Origin: Pelagimonas sp.
Lineage (GTDB): Bacteria > Pseudomonadota > Alphaproteobacteria > Rhodobacterales > Rhodobacteraceae
Reading direction: 5' to 3'
Assembly (NCBI GenBank): GCA_025210455.1
Contig: JAOARQ010000025.1
Span: 1-64,000, forward strand
Length of the DNA stretch: 64,000 nt
Made by a program: the position numbers and the translations under genes. The notes below the pieces were generated by a model. That model was not told the DNA's origin. It was given only the letters and a program-made list of their open reading frames with translations, and ran no database searches. The stretch's first letter is position 1. The number at the start of each line of letters is the position of its first letter. This document shows positions 57,334-64,000 of the stretch, one piece after another.

Positions 57334-58236
57334 ATGAATAAACCTCCGATCCCCCTGCCCCCGATCCAATCACTCAAAGCCCTAGAGGCGCTTGACCGGC
57401 TGGATAGCGCCACAGATGTTGCGCGCGAATTAAACCTGACCCAAAGCGCGGTTTCGCGTCAGCTGAAAACTCTGGAAGAGCATCTGGGCACCCCGATTTT
57501 TCTACGCGATCGCAGAGCCTTGCGGCTGACACCTCAGGCCCGTGATTTTGCGGCAATTGTGCGCGAATCCCTGGAAAAGCTGACGCAGGCGGCGCTGACC
57601 CTGCGCTTGCAACCTTCCGGCGGAACCCTGTCTTTGGCTATTCTGCCCAGCTTTGGGATGCGCTGGCTGGTGCCGCGACTGCCTGAATTTGCCACCCGAC
57701 ACCCGGATGTCACCGTGAACCTGACGACCCGCCTGCATCCTTTTTCCTTCCAGTCGGAAACCTTTGATGCGGCCATTCATTTTGGCAAACCAGAAACCTG
57801 GCCCGGCACCGAAGCCCTGCCTTTGCTTACGGAAACCGGCCGCCCGCTTGCCTCACCGGATCTGTTGCCCAAGGGGCCTGTCACCGCCCATGCGCTTGGC
57901 AAACTGCCGCTGTTGCATATCCAATCGCGGCCCAATGCCTGGCGCAATTGGTTCGCCGTGCAAGGGGTAGATACGCAGCTTCCAACAGGTGCCTATTTTG
58001 ATCAGTTCACCGCGCTGATGCAGGCGGTGCACCATGGGTTGGGCATTGCGATCTTGCCGGACTTTCTAACAGAATCCGAACGTGCCGCTGGCAAACTGGT
58101 TGAGGCCTGCGCCGCACCACCGATGACATTGGGTACCTATCATCTGGTTTGGCCCACAGGCCCGATTTCACCAGCGCTAACCGCGTTTCGCGATTGGCTG
58201 GCACTGATCGCCGAGGAAGAAAACCTGCCGCGATAG
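57334..58236 (+). CDS. LysR-family transcriptional regulator (GcvA-like), probable regulator of gcdH
   Basis: 300 residues. Winged helix at about 10-70 ('[44 protein letters not shown]') and a periplasmic-binding-like effector domain. The GcvA-like subgroup is suggested by '[26 protein letters not shown]'. The 88 bp divergent spacing with gcdH is the classic arrangement for a LysR regulator and its target. The ATG at 57334 is chosen (GGAAA upstream); 57313 is also in frame. Confidence 0.88.
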   Translation: MNKPPIPLPPIQSLKALEALDRLDSATDVARELNLTQSAVSRQLKTLEEHLGTPIFLRDRRALRLTPQARDFAAIVRESLEKLTQAALTLRLQPSGGTLSLAILPSFGMRWLVPRLPEFATRHPDVTVNLTTRLHPFSFQSETFDAAIHFGKPETWPGTEALPLLTETGRPLASPDLLPKGPVTAHALGKLPLLHIQSRPNAWRNWFAVQGVDTQLPTGAYFDQFTALMQAVHHGLGIAILPDFLTESERAAGKLVEACAAPPMTLGTYHLVWPTGPISPALTAFRDWLALIAEEENLPR

Positions 58237-58282
58237 CGCTCAAAGCTTGCAACTCTGGCCCCCTCAGGTCACAACCCGCTTC

Positions 58283-59176
58283 ATGACAGGACAGACAGAT
58301 ATTCTATGCATCGGCTCGGTTCTTTGGGATGTGATTGGCCGCAGTCCTCAGGTGATGCGCGCAGGCAATGATGTGCCCGGGCGGATCACCCGTATTCCCG
58401 GCGGTGTTGCGATGAACATCGCCATGACACTGGTGCGTTTTGACATGCAGCCTTCGCTTTTGACCGTGGTTGGGCAAGACAGCGCAGGCCGCACGCTTTT
58501 GGAAGAATGCGCCAGAATGGGGTTGAACACAGATCATGTGTTGCAAGACGCAGATCTGCCCACAGATCAATACATGGCTATCGAAGGGGCCAATGGCTTG
58601 ATTGCGGCGATTGCAGATGCGCATTCCCTCGAAGCTGCGGGCGCGCGTATTCTGACACCACTGACAGATGGGCCCTTGGGCCATGTTGATGCACCTTATA
58701 GCGGGATCATCGCGCTGGATGGCAACCTGACCCTTGGGTTACTCACAGAAATCTCGGGCCACCCGGCGTTTGCCAAGGCAGATCTGCGCATCGCGCCCGC
58801 ATCCCCCGGCAAAGCCGAACGCCTGCTGCCTTTTGTTCAACAAGGCCGCGGAACGCTTTATGTAAACCTTGAAGAGGCCGGATACCTATGTGACCGGGTG
58901 TTCACTGATGCCAGTGACGCTGCGGTCGCACTGGTGACCGCCGGGTCACATCGCGCTTTGGTAACAGATGGGCCGCGGTCTTGCGCGGATGCCACCCAAA
59001 GCGGTGTGATCTCTGCCACCCCACCCTGTGTAAGCGCCAAACGCATCACTGGCGCGGGCGATACCTTTATGGCCGCGCATATCGCTGCCGAATTCCATGG
59101 CGAAACCCGCCAGAACAGTCTGACAAAGGCGCTGCAAAGCGCCGCCGCCTATGTTTCAGGAGAGCAACCAGAATGA
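58283..59176 (+). CDS. psuK: PfkB-family carbohydrate kinase, probable pseudouridine kinase
   Basis: 297 residues. Ribokinase fold with 'GSVLWDVIGRSPQVMRAGNDVPGRI' at the start, 'PGGVAMNIAMTLVRF' and the catalytic 'TGAGDTFMAAHIAAE'. Its stop overlaps the psuG start by 4 bases. This context points to pseudouridine kinase, which makes pseudouridine 5'-phosphate for PsuG. Alone the sequence would only be called a PfkB kinase. Confidence 0.86.
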   Translation: MTGQTDILCIGSVLWDVIGRSPQVMRAGNDVPGRITRIPGGVAMNIAMTLVRFDMQPSLLTVVGQDSAGRTLLEECARMGLNTDHVLQDADLPTDQYMAIEGANGLIAAIADAHSLEAAGARILTPLTDGPLGHVDAPYSGIIALDGNLTLGLLTEISGHPAFAKADLRIAPASPGKAERLLPFVQQGRGTLYVNLEEAGYLCDRVFTDASDAAVALVTAGSHRALVTDGPRSCADATQSGVISATPPCVSAKRITGAGDTFMAAHIAAEFHGETRQNSLTKALQSAAAYVSGEQPE

Positions 59177-60081
59177 CTCTTTTCACCCTATCCCCAGCTG
59201 TCCGCGATGCCTTGCAAGCCGGCAAGCCCGTCGTGGCGCTGGAATCCACCATCATCACCCATGGGATGCCCTGGCCGCAAAATCTGGAGATGGCGCGCAA
59301 GGTGGAAAACACCATCCGTGAAAACGGCGCCGAACCCGCCACCATCGCCGTGATTGACGGTGAGCTTTGCGTCGGCCTGACCGATGCGCAGCTTGAGACA
59401 TTGGCGCAGGCCAAAAAGGTCGCCAAACTAAGCCGTGCCGATCTGGCGGTTTGCATGTCGCAAGGCCGCACCGGGGCCACAACCGTTGCCGCCACCATGA
59501 TCGCCGCCCAGCTTGCGGGGATCGCGGTCTTTGCCACTGGCGGTATTGGAGGTGTGCATATGGGGGCGGAAAACAGCTTTGACATCTCTGCTGATCTCGC
59601 CGAGCTGTCGCAGACCTCGGTGACAGTGGTCGCCGCCGGGGCTAAGGCCATTCTCGATCTGCCCAAAACCCTTGAGGTTCTGGAAACCTACGGTGTCCCT
59701 GTGATCGCCTATGGTCAGGATCAGCTGCCGGCTTTCTGGTCGCGCGAAGCGGGCCTGCGCGCACCTTTGCGTATGGACAGCGCCGCCGAAATTGCAAAGG
59801 CGCATAAAATGCGCTCTGATCTGGGCCTGCCCGGTGGGCAGCTGATCGCCAACCCAATCCCGACCGAGGCCGAGATCGCCCGCGCCACCATGCTGCCCAT
59901 CATCGAACGTGCCAATGCCGATGCTGCCGCCCATGGAATCAGCGGCAAGGACACCACCCCCTATCTGTTGCAGCGCATCTTTGAGCTGACCGAAGGGCGG
60001 TCGCTTGAGGCAAATATTGCCCTTGTTTTGAACAATGCGCGTCTGGCCTGTGAAATTTCGGTGAATCTGGCGAATCTGTAA
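59173..60081 (+). CDS. psuG: Pseudouridine-5'-phosphate glycosidase
   Basis: 302 residues, full length. 'VVALESTIITHGMPWPQN' at the start with the active-site Glu, 'LSRADLAVCMSQGRTGATTVAATMIAA' with the catalytic lysine region upstream, 'FATGGIGGVHMGAE' and 'DISADLAELS'. It splits pseudouridine 5'-phosphate into uracil and ribose 5-phosphate (reversible), so psuK-psuG salvages modified nucleoside from RNA turnover. Confidence 0.95.
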   Translation: MTLFTLSPAVRDALQAGKPVVALESTIITHGMPWPQNLEMARKVENTIRENGAEPATIAVIDGELCVGLTDAQLETLAQAKKVAKLSRADLAVCMSQGRTGATTVAATMIAAQLAGIAVFATGGIGGVHMGAENSFDISADLAELSQTSVTVVAAGAKAILDLPKTLEVLETYGVPVIAYGQDQLPAFWSREAGLRAPLRMDSAAEIAKAHKMRSDLGLPGGQLIANPIPTEAEIARATMLPIIERANADAAAHGISGKDTTPYLLQRIFELTEGRSLEANIALVLNNARLACEISVNLANL

Positions 60082-60169
60082 AAAAAAGCTGAGCCTCCTG
60101 CCCACCCTGCCCCATTGTGCCAGTTGACGAGAGTACCTAGGTTCTCCCCGACTTACGAACGGAACGCCC

Positions 60170-60949
60170 ATGACCACGCCATTTACGCCAGAAACTCCGA
60201 AACGCCCGGGGCTGTTTACCCGGTTGCGCAACTCATTTCTGACCGGGATTGTGGTCATTGCGCCCGTAGGCCTGACTGTCTGGTTGATCTGGACAGTTGT
60301 GGGCTGGGTGGATGGCTTTGTCTGGCCGCTGGTGCCCGAAGCCTATGAACCTGACCAGCTGGTCAGCCGCTATATTGTCGGCGAAGGCGAACGCCGCAAT
60401 GAGTTTCTGTTCAATCTGCTGGCCAATCCAGAGACCGGCAAGATCGAGGTCAACGTGCGCGGCCTGGGCGTTGTGGTGTTCCTGATCTTCACCGTCATTG
60501 TCGGCTGGATCGCCAAGGGGCTGATTGGCCGCTCAATGATCACCTTTGCCGAAAGCCTGGTGGAACGTACCCCGGTTGTGCGCTCGATCTATTCCGGGAT
60601 CAAACAGCTGGCTGAAACGGTTTTCGCCCAGTCAGAACGCAGTTTTGAAAAGGCCTGTCTGATCGAATACCCGCGCAGGGGCATCTGGGCGATTGGCTTT
60701 ATTTCCACCGAAGCCAAAGGGGAAATTGCCTTCAAAGCGGCAGAACCCCATCAGGATCTGGTGTCAGTCTTTGTGCCCACTACGCCAAACCCGACATCGG
60801 GCTTTTTGCTGTTCTTCCCGACGCAGGATGTGATCGAACTGGACATGAGCATCGAAGATGCGGCGAAACTGGTGATTTCGGCCGGGCTGGTTTATCCCAA
60901 CGGCGAAAAGGCCAAAGACGCGCTAGAGGCGCAAGTGGCCAAGGGGTGA
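60170..60949 (+). CDS. DUF502 family integral membrane protein
   Basis: 259 residues. Two membrane segments (about 25-47 and 98-120). DUF502 signature: 'LRNSFLTGIVVIAPVGLTVWLIWTVVGWVD' near the N-terminus, 'ERTPVVRSIYSGIKQLAETVF' mid-protein and 'VFVPTTPNPTSGFLLFFP' near 205-222. The function is unknown. The stop codon TGA is exactly the loop of a perfect 10 bp hairpin. Convergent with the patatin gene. Confidence 0.88.
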   Translation: MTTPFTPETPKRPGLFTRLRNSFLTGIVVIAPVGLTVWLIWTVVGWVDGFVWPLVPEAYEPDQLVSRYIVGEGERRNEFLFNLLANPETGKIEVNVRGLGVVVFLIFTVIVGWIAKGLIGRSMITFAESLVERTPVVRSIYSGIKQLAETVFAQSERSFEKACLIEYPRRGIWAIGFISTEAKGEIAFKAAEPHQDLVSVFVPTTPNPTSGFLLFFPTQDVIELDMSIEDAAKLVISAGLVYPNGEKAKDALEAQVAKG

Positions 60950-60959
60950 CCCCTTGGCC
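60937..60959. terminator. 10 bp hairpin with the DUF502 stop codon as its loop
   Basis: GGCCAAGGGG / CCCCTTGGCC with loop TGA (60947-60949), the stop codon itself. No T tract follows on plus (CAGACCATTTCC). It lies between two convergent genes (patatin stop at 60973), so it may act as a 3'-end barrier or a weak terminator for both. Confidence 0.6.
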
Positions 60960-60972
60960 CAGACCATTTCCG

Positions 60973-62004
60973 TTAGCCAAACATCCCCTGCAAATCCGTC
61001 GACTGACGCTGTCCCAGATCCGCTTTGTGCGTCTCTAGAAACCGCGAGGCTGCAACACGGCCTGCTTGCTTTAGCTGATGCAGCACCGTTGGCACCGCCA
61101 GTGTTTTTGTGGCCACCGACAGCTCATTCATCAGATCATCATCGGCGATCATATGGATCCGCACATTCTTCATGCTGCCCGGCTGAATTGACCCATCTTC
61201 AAGCAAACGCTGCACAAAATGGATCGCCCGCAACTCACGCAAGAGCGATGAGTTAAAGCTGATCTCATTGATACGGTTCTGAATCTCTGGCGGGCTGACC
61301 GGCAGTTTTTCCCGGTGCAGCGGGTTGATATTTACCACCAGCACATCATCGGGCAGTTCTGGCCGGAAAAAGGGGAACAGCGCCGGATTGCCTGTATAGC
61401 CGCCATCCCAATAGGCTTCGTCACGCCCAGTCTTGGGGCTGTAGATTTCCACGGCCTGAAACAGCGTCGGCAAACAGGCCGAGGCCAAAATCGCCTGTGT
61501 TGTAATCTCGTCCCCTTCAAAGACCCGGATCTTGCCGTCACGCACCTGCGTAGCACAGACAAAGAATTCAGGTCCGGACTGCGCGCAGATGCGGCCAAAA
61601 TCAAACTGATCGACGATCTTTTCCAAGGGATTGCTGTAAAGCGGCCCCCAGGCATAGGGCGACATCATCCGGCTCATGGCGTCGCCCATAATGTAGCCAG
61701 GCGAGTATTCCACCATCTTGCTGACAAAAGACGGCGCAGGCAGCCAGGGCATCATCCAGCCCGGTAGCGCCATATCATCCAGGGCGCCAATCTGATCCCA
61801 AAGCCAATCCAGATTATCCCGTGCGGCCTGCGCCCCGCCTGCGATCAGGCCAGACTTGAGCGCCGCGCCATTCAACGCCCCAGCAGAGGTGCCCGAAATC
61901 GAGGCGAACTCAACCTCGGGCTCTTCCAGCAGGCGATCCAACACACCCCAAGTAAAGGCGCCATGTGCACCGCCACCTTGCAGGGCCAGATTGATCTGCA
62001 CCAT
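60973..62004 (-). CDS. Patatin-like phospholipase family protein
   Basis: 343 residues. Oxyanion loop GGGAHGAFTWGVLD at 10-23, nucleophile serine in GTSAGALNG (Ser near 41), catalytic Asp in 'YWDGGYTGNPALFP', the patatin Ser-Asp dyad. No signal peptide. It starts two bases after the bdhA stop, so the two are one operon. Some patatin-fold enzymes are intracellular PHB depolymerases; the bdhA neighbour makes that a fair inference, but phospholipase activity is the default reading. Confidence 0.9.
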   Translation of the reverse strand: MVQINLALQGGGAHGAFTWGVLDRLLEEPEVEFASISGTSAGALNGAALKSGLIAGGAQAARDNLDWLWDQIGALDDMALPGWMMPWLPAPSFVSKMVEYSPGYIMGDAMSRMMSPYAWGPLYSNPLEKIVDQFDFGRICAQSGPEFFVCATQVRDGKIRVFEGDEITTQAILASACLPTLFQAVEIYSPKTGRDEAYWDGGYTGNPALFPFFRPELPDDVLVVNINPLHREKLPVSPPEIQNRINEISFNSSLLRELRAIHFVQRLLEDGSIQPGSMKNVRIHMIADDDLMNELSVATKTLAVPTVLHQLKQAGRVAASRFLETHKADLGQRQSTDLQGMFG

Positions 62005-62006
62005 GT

Positions 62007-62780
62007 TTACAGCGCGGTCCAGCCGCCATCGACGGAAATGGTGGTACCGGTAATCTGCGCAGCCGCGTCAGAGCACAGGAACACAGCGGTGCCCCCCATC
62101 TGTTCAACTGTCGCAAACTCTTTCGACGGCTGTCGTGTAAGCATCACGTTTTTGACCACCTCGTCACGGGTCATATTATACTCTTTCATCGTGTCCGGGA
62201 TCTGCGATTCCACCAGTGGCGTCAGCACATAGCCCGGGCAGATGGCATTACAGGTGATCGGTTCCTGCGCGGTTTCCAGCGCTGTGGTTTTGGTCAGCCC
62301 CACAACCCCGTGTTTGGCGGCGATATAGGCCGATTTGAACGGAGATGCTGTCAGCCCGTGCGCCGAGGCAATATTCACCACACGCCCCCAGCCCCGTTCA
62401 CGCATGACCGGCAGGGCTGCTGCCGTGGTGTGAAAGGCTGAACTCATGTTGATGGCGATGATGGCGTCCCATTTTTCTGCCGGGAACTCATCAATCGGTG
62501 CCACGTGCTGGATCCCGGCATTGTTGACCAGAATATCGCAGCCACCGGCCTTTTCGATCAGCGCGCGGCATTGATCGCCCTTGGACATATCCGCCTGAAT
62601 ATAACGCGCGGCAACACCGTGCTGTTTTTCGATTTCTGTGGCGATTTCGTGATCTTCCTCACGATCCGTAAAGGAATTGATAACCACTGAGGCACCAGCC
62701 TTGGCCAGTTCATGAGCGATTCCCAAACCGATTCCCGAGTTTGAACCGGTAATGATTGCGGTTTTTCCCTGCAGTGACAT
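62007..62780 (-). CDS. bdhA: 3-hydroxybutyrate dehydrogenase
   Basis: 257 residues. Short-chain dehydrogenase with NAD site 'GSNSGIGLGIA', 'NNAGIQHVAPI', catalytic Ser-Tyr-Lys ('FKSAYIAAKHGVVGLTKTTALE') and 'GYVLTPLVESQIPD', the last typical of D-3-hydroxybutyrate dehydrogenases. It oxidises 3-hydroxybutyrate from PHB breakdown to acetoacetate. GAGGAGGA lies ahead of the ATG. The terminator of the putative small RNA lies about 119 bases upstream and could also act on this gene. Confidence 0.94.
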   Translation of the reverse strand: MSLQGKTAIITGSNSGIGLGIAHELAKAGASVVINSFTDREEDHEIATEIEKQHGVAARYIQADMSKGDQCRALIEKAGGCDILVNNAGIQHVAPIDEFPAEKWDAIIAINMSSAFHTTAAALPVMRERGWGRVVNIASAHGLTASPFKSAYIAAKHGVVGLTKTTALETAQEPITCNAICPGYVLTPLVESQIPDTMKEYNMTRDEVVKNVMLTRQPSKEFATVEQMGGTAVFLCSDAAAQITGTTISVDGGWTAL

Positions 62781-62898
62781 GGTGTCCTCCTCGTGCTGCT
62801 GTGCAGCAAAATACAGGGGTAGGCAGTGAATGAAAGCCCTTTAAAATATGATTTCCGGGGGAGTTTCCTGCTTGTGTTCCCATGCAGCATAGGGCAAT

Positions 62899-62926
62899 AA
62901 AAAAAACCCCAGCCGAAGCTGGGGTT
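62899..62926 (-). terminator. Intrinsic terminator of the putative small RNA
   Basis: 9 bp stem AACCCCAGC / GCTGGGGTT with a CGAA (TTCG on minus) tetraloop, followed on minus by a run of eight T. This is the strongest terminator of the window. It is not usable on plus, where no T tract follows. Confidence 0.9.
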
Positions 62927-62974
62927 CAGTCATTGAGGCAGGTTTCATACAGGCAAGAAACCTATCGAGCAGTG
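62899..62974 (-). ncRNA. Putative small RNA (or bdhA leader) with own promoter and terminator
   Basis: Minus-strand transcript of about 76 nt predicted from signals alone. A promoter with 17 bp spacing lies just upstream. The 5' half carries a 7 bp hairpin AGGTTTC / GAAACCT (62940-62963), and the 3' end is a terminator stem with eight T. No reading frame or ribosome site is visible. No minus-strand gene lies upstream that would need this terminator. The alternative is an attenuated 5' leader of bdhA, 119 bases downstream. Confidence 0.6.
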
Positions 62975-62979
62975 ATCTC

Positions 62980-63008
62980 TTTATAAGCAATCCGCCTTGT
63001 GAGTCCAA
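62980..63008 (-). promoter_or_regulatory. Sigma70-type promoter of the putative small RNA
   Basis: On minus, TTGGAC (63008-63003) and TATAAA (62985-62980) with exactly 17 bp between. Start of transcription expected near 62973-62974. Confidence 0.65.
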
Positions 63009-63087
63009 GCTAAAAGTTTGAAAAGCGGTAAAAGCAGCGTTAGCTTAAAATCCAAGAAAACAAGGGCAGAGAGGGATTGTTGCCGAA

Positions 63088-64000
63088 ATGAACATCCAGT
63101 TTTTCCAAAAATTTAGGCAGATTACTTCGGCACTGGCGCTTTGTGCCGCTGCTGGTACAGCCTATGCAGAATCGTCTCATGGCATAGCAATGTATGGTGA
63201 GCCGCAACTGCCGGCAGATTTTACCTCCCTGCCTTATGCCAATCCCGAGGCACCGACCGGTGGGAAAATCGTCACCGGCGAAGTTGGCGGTTTCGACAGC
63301 CTGAATCCGCATATCCTGAAAGGCTCATCGCCTTGGCAGCTGCGTTTCATCGCCTACGAAAGCCTGATGGGGCGCAACTGGGATGAACCCTTTGCGCTAT
63401 ATGGCTTGCTGGCAGAAAGCATCGAAACCGATCCGGATCGCAAATGGGTGGAATTCACCCTGCGCGACGAAGCGCGGTTTTCCGATGGCTCACCTGTCAC
63501 CGTCGCAGATGTGATGTGGTCCTATGAAACGCTCGGCACGGTTGGTCACCCCCGCTATCACGGGGTGTGGAAAAAGATCGACACCATGGAGCAGACCGGC
63601 CCCAACAAGGTCAAGTTTACCTTCAATGTGGATGACCGGGAACTGGCGCTGATCGTCGGGATGCGCCCCATTTTGAAAAAAGCGCAATGGGAAGGCAAAG
63701 ACTTCACCCAATCCGGCCTCGACAATATTCCGATTTCTTCAGCCCCCTATGTGATCGATCAGTTCGAAGCTGGCCGCTATGTGAGCCTCAAACGCAATCC
63801 GGACTATTGGGGCAAAGACCTGCCCTTTCGCCGTGGCACCAATGTGATCGATGAGGTGCGCTGGGAATATTTCGGTGATGGCGCGGCGCTTTTCGAGGCA
63901 TTCAAATCCGGCACGCTGAATTCGCAAAGGGAATTCAACGCCGAAAAATGGGCGTCTCAGTATGATTTCCCCGCAACCATGGACGGCCGTGTGGTAAAAT
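63088..64000 (+). CDS. ABC transporter solute-binding protein, family 5 (YejA-like), partial at window end
   Basis: First 304 residues; the gene runs off the window. Signal peptide of about 28 residues ending ATAYA-like (GTAYA). The mature part begins 'ESSHGIAMYGEPQLPADF' and has the SBP_bac_5 signature 'DSLNPHILKGSS', 'EFTLRDEARFSDGSPVTVADVMWSYE' and 'SSAPYVIDQFEAGRYV'. The stretch 'REFNAEKWASQYDFP' is typical of YejA, which serves oligopeptide or microcin C-type uptake. The ATG at 63088 directly begins the signal peptide; the ribosome site is weak (GAGAGGG 10-16 bases upstream). Downstream permease genes are expected outside the window. Confidence 0.88.
   Translation, partial: MNIQFFQKFRQITSALALCAAAGTAYAESSHGIAMYGEPQLPADFTSLPYANPEAPTGGKIVTGEVGGFDSLNPHILKGSSPWQLRFIAYESLMGRNWDEPFALYGLLAESIETDPDRKWVEFTLRDEARFSDGSPVTVADVMWSYETLGTVGHPRYHGVWKKIDTMEQTGPNKVKFTFNVDDRELALIVGMRPILKKAQWEGKDFTQSGLDNIPISSAPYVIDQFEAGRYVSLKRNPDYWGKDLPFRRGTNVIDEVRWEYFGDGAALFEAFKSGTLNSQREFNAEKWASQYDFPATMDGRVVK

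Larger units (their letters stand above)
62781..63087. other. Divergent intergenic region between bdhA and the solute-binding protein gene
   Basis: 307 bases without a protein gene. From left: the bdhA leader, with TATTTTAAA near 62849 (minus strand), the putative small RNA at 62974-62899 with its promoter, and an inverted repeat AAGCTA / TAGCTT at 63008-63046 that overlaps the small-RNA -35 box and precedes the solute-binding protein gene. Confidence 0.65.

Overview
The window is a 64 kb stretch of chromosome from a marine roseobacter-type alphaproteobacterium (Rhodobacterales). The evidence is the set of encoded proteins: a ChpT phosphotransferase of the CtrA pathway, L21 with a C-terminal helix-hairpin-helix tail, OlsB/OlsA ornithine-lipid enzymes, a class II DAHP synthase, a HemB of the Rhodobacter type, and PstC/PstA with long N-terminal periplasmic domains. 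Nearly all of it is core chromosome with even base composition. I see no prophage, CRISPR array, rRNA operon, integrase or intact insertion sequence. One short element has the form of a MITE.

Layout. 1-3.7 kb: tRNA-Ser(CGA), a DUF2059 protein, rplU-rpmA, two GNAT acetyltransferases, then a 263 bp MITE-like element with 31 bp terminal inverted repeats flanked by TA. 3.7-8.2 kb: a glycosyltransferase-like protein, obgE-proB-proA. 8.2-15 kb: chpT, a DUF3553 protein, olsB-olsA, a ThiE-like protein, a TrmJ-like methyltransferase, ctaA and an M32 carboxypeptidase. 15-24 kb: gyrA, a SYLF lipoprotein, hemB, a small membrane protein and mfd. 24-28 kb: an MFS exporter, a FrnE-like DsbA protein, an acyl-CoA synthetase and a divergent XRE-cupin regulator. 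28-33.6 kb: a complete branched-chain amino acid ABC operon read leftward (livK-livG-livF-livH-livM). 34-42.6 kb: a small secreted protein, GNAT, a GlxA-type regulator, DAHP synthase, a PAS protein, a 2OG-Fe(II) oxygenase, yicC-gmk, a gamma carbonic anhydrase and a PLP sulfur-amino-acid enzyme.

42.6-50.2 kb is the phosphate regulon in the order phoR, pstS, pstC, pstA, pstB, phoU, phoB. A clear Pho box (three 11 bp units) lies upstream of pstS, and the PhoR has no transmembrane segment. 50.4-56 kb: a NIT-domain chemoreceptor, rpsB-tsf, and a LuxR-type regulator without a luxI partner and with altered AHL-pocket residues. 56-62.8 kb: glutaryl-CoA dehydrogenase with a divergent LysR regulator, psuK-psuG pseudouridine catabolism, a DUF502 membrane protein, and a bdhA-patatin pair. 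The window ends inside a family 5 (YejA-like) solute-binding protein gene.

The strongest unannotated signal is a probable small RNA, or bdhA leader, of about 76 nt on the minus strand at about 62974-62899. It has a sigma70-like promoter with 17 bp spacing, a 7 bp hairpin and a strong intrinsic terminator. Other structures of interest are a hairpin-rich gap between tsf and the LuxR gene, a 10 bp hairpin whose loop is the stop codon of the DUF502 gene, and the MITE-like element.
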